Source: Sulfurospirillum sp. UCH001 (GTDB lineage: Bacteria; Campylobacterota; Campylobacteria; Campylobacterales; Sulfurospirillaceae). Taken from it: a DNA stretch of 64,000 bases. The DNA lies in contig NZ_AP014723.1 in the NCBI RefSeq assembly GCF_001548035.1, positions 1,302,001-1,366,000 of the forward strand, given 5' to 3'. The position numbers were made by a program, and so were the translations under genes. The notes below the pieces were generated by a model. The model was not told the DNA's origin. It made no database searches and worked only from the letters and a program-made list of their open reading frames with translations. This document shows, one piece after another, positions 44,094 to 55,076 of the stretch (position 1 is its first letter; every line of letters starts with the position of its first letter).

Positions 44094-44178
44094 TGGTACC
44101 TGAGGCCGGACTCGAACCGGCACATGTCTCCATACTAGATTTTGAGTCTAGCGCGTCTACCAATTTCACCACTCAGGC
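44094..44178 (-). tRNA. tRNA-Leu (anticodon CAA)
   Basis: Reads as an 85-base tRNA on the minus strand with encoded CCA. Acceptor stem GCCTGAG/CTCAGGT, anticodon stem GCTAGA/TCTAGT with loop CTCAAAA (anticodon CAA), a long variable arm typical of class II tRNA-Leu, and T-loop TTCGAGT. Confidence 0.95.
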
Positions 44179-44205
44179 ACTATAAATTAAGAGTTGGAAT
44201 TATAC

Positions 44206-44249
44206 AAAAAAAAGCTTAAACATCAGTAAAACTGAATGTCTAAGCTTTT
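44206..44249 (-). terminator. Intrinsic terminator of the HU gene
   Basis: On the minus strand a long imperfect hairpin (AAAGCTTAGACATTCAGT with ACTGATGTTTAAGCTTT, loop of about three bases) is followed by a T-run, 14 bases past the HU stop. Confidence 0.75.
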
Positions 44250-44262
44250 CGAGGTGAAGAAA

Positions 44263-44541
44263 TTATGCTTTTGCTACAGCATCTTTAAGTTTTTTACCAA
44301 CTTTAAATTTAACAGCTGTTGTTTTTGCAACGTCTACGACTCTGTTTGTACCAGGAACTCTAGCTTTTCTAGCAGCTCTTGTTGCAGTACTGAATGTACC
44401 AAAACCGATAAAGCTTACATCTTTGCCAGCAACTAGTGCTTCGCTGATTGCTTCTAAAGCTGCATCAACAGCTTTTTGACTATCTTTCTTTGAAAGACCA
44501 GCTTTCTCAGAGACTGCTTGGATAAATTCCGCTTTTTTCAT
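44263..44541 (-). CDS. hup: HU-family DNA-binding protein
   Basis: Nucleoid protein of 92 residues: MKKAEFIQAVSEKAGLSKKD, GFGTFSTATRAARKAR and the DNA-wrapping arm VPGTNRVVDV, ending in a Lys-rich tail. It has its own promoter and terminator, and it is divergent from flgL. Confidence 0.95.
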   Translation of the reverse strand: MKKAEFIQAVSEKAGLSKKDSQKAVDAALEAISEALVAGKDVSFIGFGTFSTATRAARKARVPGTNRVVDVAKTTAVKFKVGKKLKDAVAKA

Positions 44542-44575
44542 TGCTCATTCCTTAAAATAAAGTGTTTGTGCGAGG

Positions 44576-44581
44576 ATTGTA
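44576..44581 (-). promoter_or_regulatory. -10 element of the HU promoter
   Basis: TACAAT on the minus strand, 35 bases before the HU ATG, preceded by alternating A and T runs (44582-44625) and no -35 box. This is the usual look of Campylobacterota sigma-70 promoters. Confidence 0.5.
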
Positions 44582-44655
44582 CAATTTTTTTTAAAAAAAG
44601 ACAATAATATTTTTTAAAAAGTTAAAGAATATTCCCCAAAAGACGATATTTTGCA

Positions 44656-44675
44656 CAAGGAATTAAAATTGCTTG
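44656..44675 (+). promoter_or_regulatory. Sigma-54 (RpoN) promoter of flgL
   Basis: GG at 44659-44660 and GC at 44671-44672 are exactly 10 bases apart, in the context AAGGAATTAAAATTGCTT. This fits the Campylobacter sigma-54 form. The predicted start near 44684 is 24 bases before the flgL ATG, leaving room for the TGGAG ribosome site. Confidence 0.75.
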
Positions 44676-44707
44676 TACTTGAAGAATGAAAATTAATGGA
44701 GTAGATT

Positions 44708-47344
44708 ATGAGAATTACAAATTCACTTTTATTCAACACATCAATTCGTAATTATAGAAACGCAACAGAAAGAATGTATAGCGTTAATCAACAAATTGAT
44801 ACTAAATTGAAAATACAAAATAGCTATGAGAATACAAGTGTATATATAGATGCTATGCGCCTAAATAATGAAATTGAAACTTTGCAACAATCTTCTGATA
44901 GCAGCTCTAAAGCTAAAACTTTTGCTGACAATACAGATACAGCATTAACGAGTTTCAGTGAAAAACTAGATCAATTTAAATCTAAACTCAATCAAGCATC
45001 TACTTCTTCAAATTCTCCAACAAGTTTACAAGCGCTTGCAAATGATATGCAAGGAATTAGAGATTATTTAGTCAATTTAGCCAATACTTCCATCAATGGT
45101 CAGTTTTTATTTTCAGGTTCTGCACTATCTCAAAAACCAGTTAATAGCGATGGAACATATAATGGTAATGCAGAGAGTCTGACTGCTATGGTAGGCTCAG
45201 GTGTTGAATTACCTTATAATATCTCTGGACAATCTCTTTTCTTAGGTAAAGATACAGATTATAATAGAATAGTATCTACCAATGTGACTATGTATAATCA
45301 ATCAAAATTAAATCCTTCAATTATGACTGCCGATCAAAATGCAACTTCATCGAAAGTCTTTTTAAAAGATACAGATACGATTAGAGACCTCGTTGGTGAT
45401 AAAAACAATGTTAGCACTGATGACCCTAAAGCTGTGTTCTATCTTTCTGGTAAGAAGAGTGATGGAAAAACATTTTCAACTACTATCGAAATGGATACTA
45501 GCTCAAAAGTCTCAGATTTGCTACAAAGTATAGGCAATGCATATGGCAATACAGCCACCAATAAACTTGTTGATGTAAGCATGAACGCACGTGGGCAGAT
45601 AGAAGTTAAAGACTTGAAATCTGGCAATCAACTTTTAGAAATGAATATTTTTGGCGCTGTTGATAGAAGTGCTCTTCCTGGCACAACGGGTAATGCAAAA
45701 CAAATCATGAACGTAGATAATTTATTGACAAAACCCAATATTGATATTATTGCCTTTAATAAAAGCAATTACGAAACAACGGCTTCAAACTCAGATTTGA
45801 CGATGCGATCAGTAGGTTTATCAGCAGGTACGTTTGCTATAGATTTTCCTTTACAAAATGTATCCAATTCAAACATGACATCAACAACACTTTTAAGCGG
45901 TATTTTCCCCTCAGATGTTGATCATTTAGACTTTGGAGCAACATCTTTTTCTATAGCAGGAAAAACTGTACAAGATTTAATGACAGCGATTGAAACAGAA
46001 TATGGACTTGGTGCAGGTAATGTTACATTATCTGGTGGACGTATGTATGTTAATGATCCTACAAATACATTTAGTGCGTCTTTACAACCAAAAAATGTGA
46101 ATAATGCGATTGCTCATGGTGAAGCACTGCCTGATGCAATGAATTATTCAAGAAGAGGCTTTGAAAAAGATGGCAATACCCTAACAGGTAATGTATCACA
46201 AGTCGTTAAAAGTACCAGTGATTTTGCGACAGCAAGTACAAAACTTGTTGATGTTGCAGGTGTTGATAGTTTAAATGGTAAACAAATGGTTCTTAATTAT
46301 ACAGATAAAAACGGTAACAAAAGAACAGGCACTCTAAATCTTGATACAACGAATACAACATTTTCTATTGATTTAGATGGTGATGGAAATACAACAGATC
46401 CAAACGAGACATTCTCTATCTACAATGGTAGTGGTGATCCTTTGAATTTAAATACAACTGCTGATAATATGACATATCAACAACTTAACGATCTAATCAG
46501 TATGGCAACATCTGGTACCTTACCAAAGCAGGGTGTTTCAACAACAGCTCAAACAGCGATTAATAACGCCATCGCTTTTGGTGTTGCTGGTAATGCTGCT
46601 AATCTTGCAACACAAACAGCACTAGCGAAAACAGGTGTCTCAACTGAAACAGCAAGCTATATTCAAAAGGCTATTGATGCGGGTATTATACGCGATAATC
46701 CTGCTTCATCTGCTGCACAAGTTGCGCAAGCAACACTTGATTATAACAATGCGATTGGTAATGCCAACCTTGCAGAATATAATTATGCTGTTAGTACCGC
46801 AAAGAATAGTGTTGAAGTGAATTTAGATTATCAAGGGAAAATGACAATTAAAGATAAAACAGCGTCTGAGTCAAAAATTGACTTTACGATGTATGATGCA
46901 AGTGCGACTAATTTTACAGGTGTTGGAAGTACAGCACTGACATTCATGGCAAATAATTCTGTTACGATTTCTAATCCATCTATTGATATGTTTAAACAAT
47001 TGGATGAAATGATAGCAGCGGTTCGTTCTGGTAACTTCCGTATGGATTCAACATCAGATGATCCTCGTAATATTGGTATGCAAAATGCCATTACTCAACT
47101 TGATCATATCGCAGATCATGTTACAAAGGCTCAAACTAAGATTGGTGCGCTTACCAATGCACTAAGTGATGCTAATACCAGATCTGAAATGCTTAGTGTA
47201 AATGTAAAGACTGTTCAAAACAGTGTTATTGGAGTTGATACGGCAGAAGCATATTTAGAATTGCAGTCACTTCAGACATCATATCAAGCGATGTTATCGA
47301 CAATGGCGTCTATTAATAAAATGTCTCTTTTAGATTACATGTAA
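44708..47344 (+). CDS. flgL: Flagellar hook-associated protein FlgL (large form)
   Basis: Junction protein between hook and flagellin filament. 878 residues: a flagellin-like N-terminal helical domain (MRITNSLLFNTSIRNYRNATERM...) and C-terminal helical domain (LEQLQSLQTSYQAML-type, ending KMSLLDYM) flank a very large surface-exposed Thr/Ser/Asn-rich insert of about 600 residues. E. coli FlgL has about 317 residues; Campylobacter FlgL is also enlarged. An Ala-rich repeat-like stretch (about 610-700) lies inside the insert. Confidence 0.92.
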   Translation: MRITNSLLFNTSIRNYRNATERMYSVNQQIDTKLKIQNSYENTSVYIDAMRLNNEIETLQQSSDSSSKAKTFADNTDTALTSFSEKLDQFKSKLNQASTSSNSPTSLQALANDMQGIRDYLVNLANTSINGQFLFSGSALSQKPVNSDGTYNGNAESLTAMVGSGVELPYNISGQSLFLGKDTDYNRIVSTNVTMYNQSKLNPSIMTADQNATSSKVFLKDTDTIRDLVGDKNNVSTDDPKAVFYLSGKKSDGKTFSTTIEMDTSSKVSDLLQSIGNAYGNTATNKLVDVSMNARGQIEVKDLKSGNQLLEMNIFGAVDRSALPGTTGNAKQIMNVDNLLTKPNIDIIAFNKSNYETTASNSDLTMRSVGLSAGTFAIDFPLQNVSNSNMTSTTLLSGIFPSDVDHLDFGATSFSIAGKTVQDLMTAIETEYGLGAGNVTLSGGRMYVNDPTNTFSASLQPKNVNNAIAHGEALPDAMNYSRRGFEKDGNTLTGNVSQVVKSTSDFATASTKLVDVAGVDSLNGKQMVLNYTDKNGNKRTGTLNLDTTNTTFSIDLDGDGNTTDPNETFSIYNGSGDPLNLNTTADNMTYQQLNDLISMATSGTLPKQGVSTTAQTAINNAIAFGVAGNAANLATQTALAKTGVSTETASYIQKAIDAGIIRDNPASSAAQVAQATLDYNNAIGNANLAEYNYAVSTAKNSVEVNLDYQGKMTIKDKTASESKIDFTMYDASATNFTGVGSTALTFMANNSVTISNPSIDMFKQLDEMIAAVRSGNFRMDSTSDDPRNIGMQNAITQLDHIADHVTKAQTKIGALTNALSDANTRSEMLSVNVKTVQNSVIGVDTAEAYLELQSLQTSYQAMLSTMASINKMSLLDYM

Positions 47345-47391
47345 TAATCTGTTATAATATCAACTCTATTATTACATGTAAAGGATCTGCT

Positions 47392-49551
47392 ATCTTAAAA
47401 GAGACTCTTTTTATTATTTTTATTGCTATTGCACTTTTCTTAGGCGTAGCAACCATTTTACCAGATGCTTCCGTTGTCGGAAAATTTGGCGCATTTCTTG
47501 GAAAATCAAATCAACATGTGTTTGGTTACGTAGCTTTTTTGTATCCATTTGTATTGATCTTACCAGCTTTTGCTCTTTATAAAGAGAGCACACTAACAGA
47601 GCGTCGTATTGGTGTTTTCCTTGCATCTATGATACTTCTCTTTAGCTTTTTAATGGCACAGTCAATTATTGTAAAGAGTGAATTAAGTGGCTCTTTTGGT
47701 CGTTCAATTGTTGATATGCTCATTGCATCGATTGGTATTATGGGTGTTTGGCTCTTTATAGTGGCTATTTTTCTGCTTTCTATGACACTACTTGTCGAAT
47801 CAAGTATCAGTGATTTTTTAACCCTTATTAAACCGACTTTTACAAAAACAAAAATCAAAGAGTACAAAGCTGAAGTTGAAGAAAATGAAAGTCCAAGCCC
47901 TATTATTGGAGAGAAAAAACAAAAGAGTGTTAAAAAACAAAGTAGTGTAGTTGAAGAAAAGAGGGTGTTAGATGATGACACTCCTGATGAGAACCCTGCT
48001 ATTCTTGAACCGCTTTATCCTGAGCAAAAAGAGACTAAAAAGCCACTCGTACGATTAAAAAATGCACAAAAAGTTGAGATATTAAGTGAAGTTGCAGAAA
48101 ATACTAAACTACTCTCAGAAATTGACCAAGGTGAATGTGACAAGCCAAAAGATTTCAAACTTCCACCACTGACATTTTTGGCAAATCCTCCAACAAAATC
48201 AGTTCATGTCAATGAAAATGAGATCGACCAAAAAATTCAAGATTTACTCGAAAAACTACGTCGATTCAAAATCGAAGGCGATGTCGTACGTACCTATTCA
48301 GGTCCTGTTGTTACAACGTTTGAGTTTAAGCCAGCACCACATGTTAAAGTTTCGCGTATTTTAACCTTACAAGATGACCTCGCGATGGCGCTCAAAGCGA
48401 AAACAATTCGTATTCAAGCACCCATTCCTGGTAAAGATGTTGTAGGTATAGAAGTTCCAAATCAAAAAATAGAAACCATTTATCTCAAAGAAATTTTAGA
48501 AAGCGAAATTTTCAAAAAATCATCTTCGCCTCTAACTATTGCCCTTGGTAAGGACATTGTAGGCAATGCCTTTGTTACTGACCTTAAAAAACTTCCACAT
48601 CTATTGGTTGCTGGAACAACAGGTAGCGGTAAGAGCGTTGGTATCAATGCGATGTTACTCTCTCTTTTATACCGCAACTCACCTGATACATTACGCTTTT
48701 TAATGATCGATCCAAAGATGTTAGAGTTTTCAATTTACAATGACATCCCACACCTTTTAACACCAGTTATTACAAAACCAAAGCAAGCGATTGTCGCACT
48801 TGCAAACATGGTAGGTGAGATGGAGCGACGTTACCAGATGATGAGTCGTTCAAAAACTAAAAATATTGAAAATTACAATGAAAAAGCAAAAAGTATTGGT
48901 GTTGATCCGCTGCCGTATATTGTCATTATTATTGATGAATTAGCAGACCTTATGATGACCAGTGGTAAAGATGTTGAATTTTACATCGCACGTCTTGCTC
49001 AAATGGCACGAGCGAGTGGAATTCACATCGTAGTAGCTACACAAAGGCCTTCGGTTGATGTTGTAACTGGTCTTATTAAAGCAAACTTACCTTCTCGTAT
49101 TAGTTTTAAAGTAGGGCAAAAAATTGACTCAAAAGTCATTTTGGATGCTATGGGAGCTGATTCTTTACTTGGAAATGGCGATATGCTTTTCACGCCTCCA
49201 GGCACTTCTGGGCTCATTCGTTTACATGCTCCGTACACCTCTGAAGATGAGATTGACAAGGTGGTTGAATACCTCAAGAAACAGCGCCCTGTCGTATATG
49301 ACGAGAGTTTCTTGAAAGAGAGTGAAGAAGGTTTTTCAGCCTCTTCAAGTGGTAAAGATAGTGGCGATTTGGATGAGCTTTTTGAGGACGCAAAAGCCAT
49401 TGTCCTTAATGAAAGAAAGAGCTCAATTTCTTATATTCAAAGAAGATTGAATATTGGCTATAATAGGGCAGCGACGATTGTCGAGCAACTGGAGGCTATG
49501 GGAATACTCTCTTCTCAAAACGCTAAAGGGCAGCGTGAGATCATCGTATAA
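47392..49551 (+). CDS. ftsK: DNA translocase FtsK, probable ATC start
   Basis: Septal DNA pump for chromosome segregation. The motor domain has Walker A GTTGSGKS (about 408-415) and Walker [11 protein letters not shown]; the C-terminal gamma winged helix ([18 protein letters not shown]) reads KOPS-type sites. The first ATG/GTG/TTG in frame is GTG 47518, but the frame upstream encodes a further membrane helix ([20 protein letters not shown]) and AAGGA lies six bases before ATC 47392. That codon is taken as the start, giving 719 residues and about four membrane helices. If GTG 47518 is right, the first helix is lost. Confidence 0.85.
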   Translation: MLKETLFIIFIAIALFLGVATILPDASVVGKFGAFLGKSNQHVFGYVAFLYPFVLILPAFALYKESTLTERRIGVFLASMILLFSFLMAQSIIVKSELSGSFGRSIVDMLIASIGIMGVWLFIVAIFLLSMTLLVESSISDFLTLIKPTFTKTKIKEYKAEVEENESPSPIIGEKKQKSVKKQSSVVEEKRVLDDDTPDENPAILEPLYPEQKETKKPLVRLKNAQKVEILSEVAENTKLLSEIDQGECDKPKDFKLPPLTFLANPPTKSVHVNENEIDQKIQDLLEKLRRFKIEGDVVRTYSGPVVTTFEFKPAPHVKVSRILTLQDDLAMALKAKTIRIQAPIPGKDVVGIEVPNQKIETIYLKEILESEIFKKSSSPLTIALGKDIVGNAFVTDLKKLPHLLVAGTTGSGKSVGINAMLLSLLYRNSPDTLRFLMIDPKMLEFSIYNDIPHLLTPVITKPKQAIVALANMVGEMERRYQMMSRSKTKNIENYNEKAKSIGVDPLPYIVIIIDELADLMMTSGKDVEFYIARLAQMARASGIHIVVATQRPSVDVVTGLIKANLPSRISFKVGQKIDSKVILDAMGADSLLGNGDMLFTPPGTSGLIRLHAPYTSEDEIDKVVEYLKKQRPVVYDESFLKESEEGFSASSSGKDSGDLDELFEDAKAIVLNERKSSISYIQRRLNIGYNRAATIVEQLEAMGILSSQNAKGQREIIV

Positions 49552-49579
49552 ACTTACCAACTATAAGGAGTCAGTCACA

Positions 49580-52138
49580 ATGAGTTTTTTCCAAGCATAT
49601 GAAGCAGAAGTGAATGAAAGAGCAAAGTTAGGTGTTCCTCCTTTACCTCTTGATGCGAAAAAAACAGCAGAGGTAGTAGAGCTTTTGAAGAAAGAAGAGG
49701 GTGATCAAGCCTTTTTAAAAGACTTATTGGCAAATCGTGTTCCACCCGGTGTGGATGAAGCAGCCTATGTAAAAGCAGCTTTTTTAAATGATGTAGCACA
49801 GAAAAAAGTGACCTGTAAAGCTATAAGCCCTGTTTATGCGATAGAGCTTTTAGGAACGATGTTTGGTGGCTACAATGTTCAGCCGCTTGTAGATGCTCTT
49901 AGCTCAAATGATGATTCAGTAGCTCGTGCTGCATGTAATGCACTTAAAAATATTGTCCTTGTTTATGGCTCATTTAATGATATTGAAACCTTAGCAAAAA
50001 CCAATGGTTATGCTAAAGAAGTGATGACTTCTTGGGCGAATGCAGAGTGGTTTACAACAAAGCCTTCTATGCCAGAAAAAATCACGGTAGCTGTTTTAAA
50101 AGTAGCAGGTGAGACCAATACAGATGACTTAAGCCCCGCAAGTGAAGCATTTACCAGAAGTGATATCCCACTGCATGCCAATGCTATGCTTGTCAAAAGA
50201 CTTCCTGGCTCCATTGAAAAAATCAAGGAATTGATTGCTAAAGGATATGAAGTTGCTTATGTTGGTGATGTTGTAGGAACTGGTAGTAGCCGAAAATCGG
50301 GCATTAACTCAATCCAATGGTTTATGGGACGTGAAATTCCTAATGTACCAAACAAAAAAACAGGTGGATTGATTTTAGGATCAACCATTGCTCCTATTTT
50401 CTTCAACACAGCAGAAGATAGTGGAGCACTTCCTATTGAAGTAAATGTTGAAGGTTTGGAAACAGGAGATATTATCGATGTTTATCCACTGGCTGGAAAA
50501 ATTGAAAAAAATGGCAAAGTTGTTGCAACATTTAAACTCTCTCCAAACACATTAGCTGATGAGTACCGTGCTGGTGGTCGTATTCCTCTTATTATTGGTC
50601 GTGGTTTGACTACCAAAGCTAGAGCAAGTCTAGGCATGGGCGCAGAGAACATTTTTGCTAAACCAGAACAACCAGAAGAACAAAAAGGTGTTGGTTATAC
50701 GCTTGCACAAAAGATGGTAGGTCGTGCGTGTGGTGTTGAAGGTGTGCGTGCAGGTATGTACGTTGAGCCTCATACATTAACCGTTGGTAGCCAAGATACA
50801 ACAGGACCAATGACTAGAGATGAGATCAAAGAGCTTGCAGCCCTAGGTTTTAGCGCAGATCTTGTGATGCAAAGTTTCTGTCATACGGCAGCGTATCCAA
50901 AACCGAGCGATGTTAAATTACACCATACATTGCCTTCATTTATAACATCTCGTTCAGGTGTAAGCCTTAGAGCGGGTGATGGCGTCATCCACTCTTGGTT
51001 AAATAGAATGGTTCTTCCTGATACTGTTGGAACAGGAGGCGATAGCCATACACGTTTCCCTATTGGTATCTCTTTCCCTGCTGGTTCTGGACTGGTTGCG
51101 TTTGCGGCAGTTACAGGAAGTATGCCTCTTAATATGCCAGAATCTGTTTTGGTACGTTTTAAAGGCGAAATGCAACCAGGTATCACACTTCGTGACTTGG
51201 TAAATGCGATTCCATACTATGCCATCAAAAAAGGGCTACTGACTGTTCCTAAGAAAAATAAAAAGAACATTTTTGCAGGGAAAATTCTTGAAATTGAAGG
51301 ACTTCCAAAACTTAAAGTTGAACAAGCGTTTGAGCTTAGTGATGCTTCGGCTGAGAGAAGTGCGGCAGCATGTACTGTAGCACTCGATACAGAACCTGTG
51401 ATTGAGTATCTTAAATCAAACATTACATTGCTTGAAGCAATGATTAAAGCAGGTTATGCTGATGCTAAAACATTGCAAAGAAGAGCTGATAAAATGAAAG
51501 CATGGATTGCAGATCCAAAATTGCTTAAAGCAGACACCAATGCACACTATGCGGAAATTATTGAAATTGATTTGAATGAGATAAAAGAGCCTATTTTAGC
51601 GTGTCCAAATGACCCAGATGATGTTGCAACCTTAAGTGAGGTTTTAGCAAACCCTGAGCGTCCTCATAAAATCGATGAAGTGTTTGTAGGAAGCTGTATG
51701 ACTAACATTGGACATTACCGTGCACTTGGTGAAGTTCTTCAAGGTGAAGGTAAAGTACCAACCACACTTTGGATCGCTCCTCCAACAAAAATGGATAAAG
51801 ACCAACTTACTGCAGAGGGCTATTATTCTATTTTTGGAACTTCAGGTGCTCGTATTGAAATCCCTGGATGTTCACTTTGTATGGGTAACCAAGCCAATGT
51901 AAGAGAAGGTGCAGTTGTATTTTCAACATCAACCAGAAACTTCGATAACCGCATGGGACCAAATTCTAAAGTCTATCTTGGTAGTGCAGAATTAGCAGCA
52001 CTTTGCGCACTGTTAGGAAGACTCCCAAGCGTTGAAGAATACATGAGTTTAGTACCTAAAAAACTTGCTGGTAAGACAGATAAAGTCTATAAATACCTCA
52101 ATTTCAATCTTATTGAAAACTACGAACTCGCAAATTAA
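49580..52138 (+). CDS. acnB: Bifunctional aconitate hydratase B / 2-methylisocitrate dehydratase
   Basis: TCA-cycle enzyme that interconverts citrate and isocitrate. From ATG 49580 (AAGGAG upstream) it has 852 residues: HEAT-like N-terminal domain, swivelling domain ([24 protein letters not shown]) and catalytic domain with 4Fe-4S ligands in [10 protein letters not shown] and IPGCSLCMG. The order of domains is that of AcnB, not AcnA. A strong terminator follows. Confidence 0.96.
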   Translation: MSFFQAYEAEVNERAKLGVPPLPLDAKKTAEVVELLKKEEGDQAFLKDLLANRVPPGVDEAAYVKAAFLNDVAQKKVTCKAISPVYAIELLGTMFGGYNVQPLVDALSSNDDSVARAACNALKNIVLVYGSFNDIETLAKTNGYAKEVMTSWANAEWFTTKPSMPEKITVAVLKVAGETNTDDLSPASEAFTRSDIPLHANAMLVKRLPGSIEKIKELIAKGYEVAYVGDVVGTGSSRKSGINSIQWFMGREIPNVPNKKTGGLILGSTIAPIFFNTAEDSGALPIEVNVEGLETGDIIDVYPLAGKIEKNGKVVATFKLSPNTLADEYRAGGRIPLIIGRGLTTKARASLGMGAENIFAKPEQPEEQKGVGYTLAQKMVGRACGVEGVRAGMYVEPHTLTVGSQDTTGPMTRDEIKELAALGFSADLVMQSFCHTAAYPKPSDVKLHHTLPSFITSRSGVSLRAGDGVIHSWLNRMVLPDTVGTGGDSHTRFPIGISFPAGSGLVAFAAVTGSMPLNMPESVLVRFKGEMQPGITLRDLVNAIPYYAIKKGLLTVPKKNKKNIFAGKILEIEGLPKLKVEQAFELSDASAERSAAACTVALDTEPVIEYLKSNITLLEAMIKAGYADAKTLQRRADKMKAWIADPKLLKADTNAHYAEIIEIDLNEIKEPILACPNDPDDVATLSEVLANPERPHKIDEVFVGSCMTNIGHYRALGEVLQGEGKVPTTLWIAPPTKMDKDQLTAEGYYSIFGTSGARIEIPGCSLCMGNQANVREGAVVFSTSTRNFDNRMGPNSKVYLGSAELAALCALLGRLPSVEEYMSLVPKKLAGKTDKVYKYLNFNLIENYELAN

Positions 52139-52144
52139 TGCGTT

Positions 52145-52177
52145 AAAGCCACTCTTATAAAAAGGGTGGCTTTTTTT
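52145..52177 (+). terminator. Intrinsic terminator of acnB
   Basis: Hairpin AAAGCCACTCTT/AAGGGTGGCTTT (one G-T pair) with a short loop, followed by a run of T, seven bases past the acnB stop. Confidence 0.85.
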
Positions 52178-52200
52178 ACTTTAAATATCTAAGGACTCTT

Positions 52201-52698
52201 TTGATTATCACTAAAAATTGCCTCGTAACCCTTGACTACACTGTTTTTGATACAGAAAATAACCTTTTAGACAGTGGCGCACAACCCCTTATCTACTTAC
52301 ATGGTGGATATGGTGATGTTTTTGAAAAAATCGAAAAAGCGCTGGAAGGGAAAAGTATAGGGGAAAGTATTCATATTCAACTCTCACCAAAAGATGCCTT
52401 TGGTGAATACAAACAAGAATTTGTGCTTATCGAAGATCGTAATCAGTTTGAAGATGATTTAGAGGTCGGTCAGAATGTTGAAATGGTTTTTAGTGAAGGC
52501 GAAGATGAGGAAATCGTCTTGACATATAGTGTTGTTGAGATTTTAGAAGATAAAGTTATTCTTGATGCTAATCATCCGCTTGCTGGAGTGACAATTATCT
52601 TTGATGGTACTGTCATTGGTGTAAGAGAAGCAACAAGCGATGAAATTGAAAAAAGGCTCTTAGCACATGAAGAGCCTTTAGTTGTACAACACAATTAA
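52201..52698 (+). CDS. slyD: SlyD-type FKBP peptidyl-prolyl isomerase
   Basis: 165 residues, cytoplasmic. FKBP halves (VTLDYTVFDTENNLLDS at the start; HPLAGVTIIFDGTVIGVREAT at the end) surround an insert-in-flap domain (KDAFGEYKQEFVLIEDRNQF...). It is acidic and lacks the His/Cys-rich nickel-binding tail of E. coli SlyD. The start is TTG 52201 after AAGGA. The stop overlaps the convergent ppsA by four bases. Confidence 0.88.
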   Translation: MIITKNCLVTLDYTVFDTENNLLDSGAQPLIYLHGGYGDVFEKIEKALEGKSIGESIHIQLSPKDAFGEYKQEFVLIEDRNQFEDDLEVGQNVEMVFSEGEDEEIVLTYSVVEILEDKVILDANHPLAGVTIIFDGTVIGVREATSDEIEKRLLAHEEPLVVQHN

Positions 52699-55076
52699 GA
52701 GAGTTTTTCTTCTAAGCTCTCAATGACTTGGTGCATTTTATAGAGTGAATCGGGATTAAGTGAGATAGAGTCTATACCATTTTTCACTAAAAACTCCGTG
52801 ATTTCAGGGTAATCTGATGGCGCTTGCCCACAAATACCGATGTATTTTCCCCTGCTTTTACACGCGACAATCGCCATTTTCAGCATTTGCGTTACAGCAG
52901 GATTTCGTTCATTGAAAATATGTGCAATGAGTCCACTTTCTCTATCAACACCTAAAACAAGTTGTGTAAGGTCGTTTGAACCGATGGAGTATCCATCAAA
53001 GACTTTTAAAAACTCATCGGCGATAATGACATTCGCAGGAATTTCACACATAGCGTAGATTTTAAGACCATTTTCCCCTTGAATCAGCCCTTGTTCATTC
53101 ATAATACGAATGACTTTCTCTCCTTCTTCAGGGGTTCTGACAAAAGGAATCATAATAATGACATTGGTAAGCCCCATGTCATCTCTTACACGTTTGAGAG
53201 CTTCACATTCCCACGCATATGCCTCTTTATAACTTTCATCATAGTAACGACTAGCACCACGAAAACCTATCATTGGGTTTTCTTCTTCTGCTTCATAGGC
53301 AAATCCACCGGGCATATTGCGGTATTCATTACTTTTAAAATCACTGGTACGAATGATGACAGGTTTAGGATAAAACGCAGCAGCAATCATTCCAACACCT
53401 TCACTCAGCTTTTGTAAAAAAAATTCTTTGGCATCGCTGTACGGAGCCATGAAAGAACGAATATTTTCTTCATCTTTGACACGGTTACCTTTATGCATAT
53501 TAACAAGTGCCATTGGATGGGCATTGATAGAGTGCGTCATAATGAACTCCATGCGCGCAAGTCCTACTCCATCATTGGGCATTTTAGCAAGATGAAAGGC
53601 TTCAGCAGGGTTGCCAACATTCATCATTAATTTCGTTTTTGTCTCTTTGAGAGAACTAAGGTCTATGGTTTTACAGCTAAATGCAATCTCGCCATCATAG
53701 ATATGTCCTTCATCCCCATTGGCACAACTAACAGTAACTTTTTGTGCATTTTTTAGAACTTCTGTAGCATTGCCACATCCTACCACAGCAGGAACACCTA
53801 TCTCACGTGCAACAATTGCTGCATGACAGGTTCGGCTACCTCTATTGGTGACTACTGCCGAAGCTTTTTTCATGATAGGTTCCCAATCAGGGTTGGTTGT
53901 ATCTGCGACCAGAACATCACCTGCTTTAAAGAGAGAAAATTCAGAGGTATGATGAATGACTTTAACTTCGCCACTCCCTATTTTATCGCCTACCGCACGA
54001 CCTGAGGTGAGAAGTTTTAAATCTTTGGTGCTATTTAAAGCATATTTTTCAATGGAAATGTTATTTTGGAGCTTGCTTTGAACGGTTTCTGGGCGTGCTT
54101 GCACGATGTAAAGTTTGCCATCAAAGCCATCTTTTGCCCATTCAATGTCCATAGGACGTTTGTAATACTCCTCAATAATCAATGCTTGACGTGCGAGACT
54201 CATGACCTCATTATCACTAATAGAAAAACGTTGTTGCTCTTCTGGAGTTGTTGCAACATTAACCGTATGCCCTTCGTCGCTATAGAGCATTTTCTCTTTT
54301 TTGCTTCCTAGTGAGCGTTTTAAAATGGTACTGAGTCCTTTTTTGAGTGTAGGTTTAAATACAAAAAATTCATCTGCATTAACTCTACCACTCACCACAT
54401 TTTCACCAAGCCCCCAAATGGCATTAATCAATATGAGATTTTCAGAGCCACTTTCGGTATCGATGCTGAACATAATACCACTACTGGCTTTGTCACTTCG
54501 TACCATTTTTTGAACACCTACGGAGAGGGCTACCTTAAAATGATCAAATCCTCGACTGGTTCTATAACTAATGGCTCGATCTGTAAATAAAGAAGCATAA
54601 CACTGTTTCACACTTTGTAAGAGTTTTTCAGGTGTTTGAATATTTAAAAAAGTCTCTTGTTGACCCGCAAAACTGGCATCAGGCAAATCCTCTGCCGTGC
54701 CTGATGAGCGCACTGCTACATCGCAATTTTCAACACCATACTCTTGTGAAAGCATATGATAAGCACTTTGAAGCTCTTTAATAAGCTCTGCGGGGAGGGT
54801 GGAGTTTAAAATAAGTTCACGAATAGCATGTCCACGCTCTTGTAAACTCTTTGTATCAGAAATATCAAGATTTTCTAGAATTTTTTTAATTTTTTCTCTA
54901 ATACCATTTTCATCAAGTAGCAAATGATACGCTTCACTGGTTGTTGCAAAACCATTTGGAACATGAATGCCTTTTGTCGATAATTTTTGGTACATTTCAC
55001 CAAGGCTGGCATTTTTGCCACCTACTAAAGGAATGTCGCTAAGATGGAGTTCATTGAAGAAACGAATATAACGCAT
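52695..55076 (-). CDS. ppsA: Phosphoenolpyruvate synthase
   Basis: Makes PEP from pyruvate and ATP for gluconeogenesis. 793 residues: N-terminal ATP-grasp domain (VGGKNASLGEMYQ, AVRSSGTAEDLPDASFAGQQET), central swivelling His domain (GSRTCHAAIVARE, catalytic His) and C-terminal PEP-binding barrel (GSNDLTQLVLGVDR, ICGQAPSD). A weak Shine-Dalgarno (GGGAGG) precedes the ATG. It is the last core gene before the integrated element. Confidence 0.95.
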   Translation of the reverse strand: MRYIRFFNELHLSDIPLVGGKNASLGEMYQKLSTKGIHVPNGFATTSEAYHLLLDENGIREKIKKILENLDISDTKSLQERGHAIRELILNSTLPAELIKELQSAYHMLSQEYGVENCDVAVRSSGTAEDLPDASFAGQQETFLNIQTPEKLLQSVKQCYASLFTDRAISYRTSRGFDHFKVALSVGVQKMVRSDKASSGIMFSIDTESGSENLILINAIWGLGENVVSGRVNADEFFVFKPTLKKGLSTILKRSLGSKKEKMLYSDEGHTVNVATTPEEQQRFSISDNEVMSLARQALIIEEYYKRPMDIEWAKDGFDGKLYIVQARPETVQSKLQNNISIEKYALNSTKDLKLLTSGRAVGDKIGSGEVKVIHHTSEFSLFKAGDVLVADTTNPDWEPIMKKASAVVTNRGSRTCHAAIVAREIGVPAVVGCGNATEVLKNAQKVTVSCANGDEGHIYDGEIAFSCKTIDLSSLKETKTKLMMNVGNPAEAFHLAKMPNDGVGLARMEFIMTHSINAHPMALVNMHKGNRVKDEENIRSFMAPYSDAKEFFLQKLSEGVGMIAAAFYPKPVIIRTSDFKSNEYRNMPGGFAYEAEEENPMIGFRGASRYYDESYKEAYAWECEALKRVRDDMGLTNVIIMIPFVRTPEEGEKVIRIMNEQGLIQGENGLKIYAMCEIPANVIIADEFLKVFDGYSIGSNDLTQLVLGVDRESGLIAHIFNERNPAVTQMLKMAIVACKSRGKYIGICGQAPSDYPEITEFLVKNGIDSISLNPDSLYKMHQVIESLEEKLS

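Noticed and set aside
44582-44625. Homopolymer A/T runs as phase-variation tracts
   Set aside because: They lie upstream of the HU -10 box, are short (about eight bases or less), and fit the normal A/T-rich upstream pattern of these promoters.
44650-44674. TTGCAC...TTGC as an alternative sigma-54 site before flgL
   Set aside because: The spacing between the elements is wrong; the GG at 44659 gives the proper 10-base distance to GC.
47577-47981. 134-residue minus-strand frame inside ftsK
   Set aside because: Opposite to a certain gene, Ser/Thr/Ile-rich translation with no ribosome site; a coding shadow.
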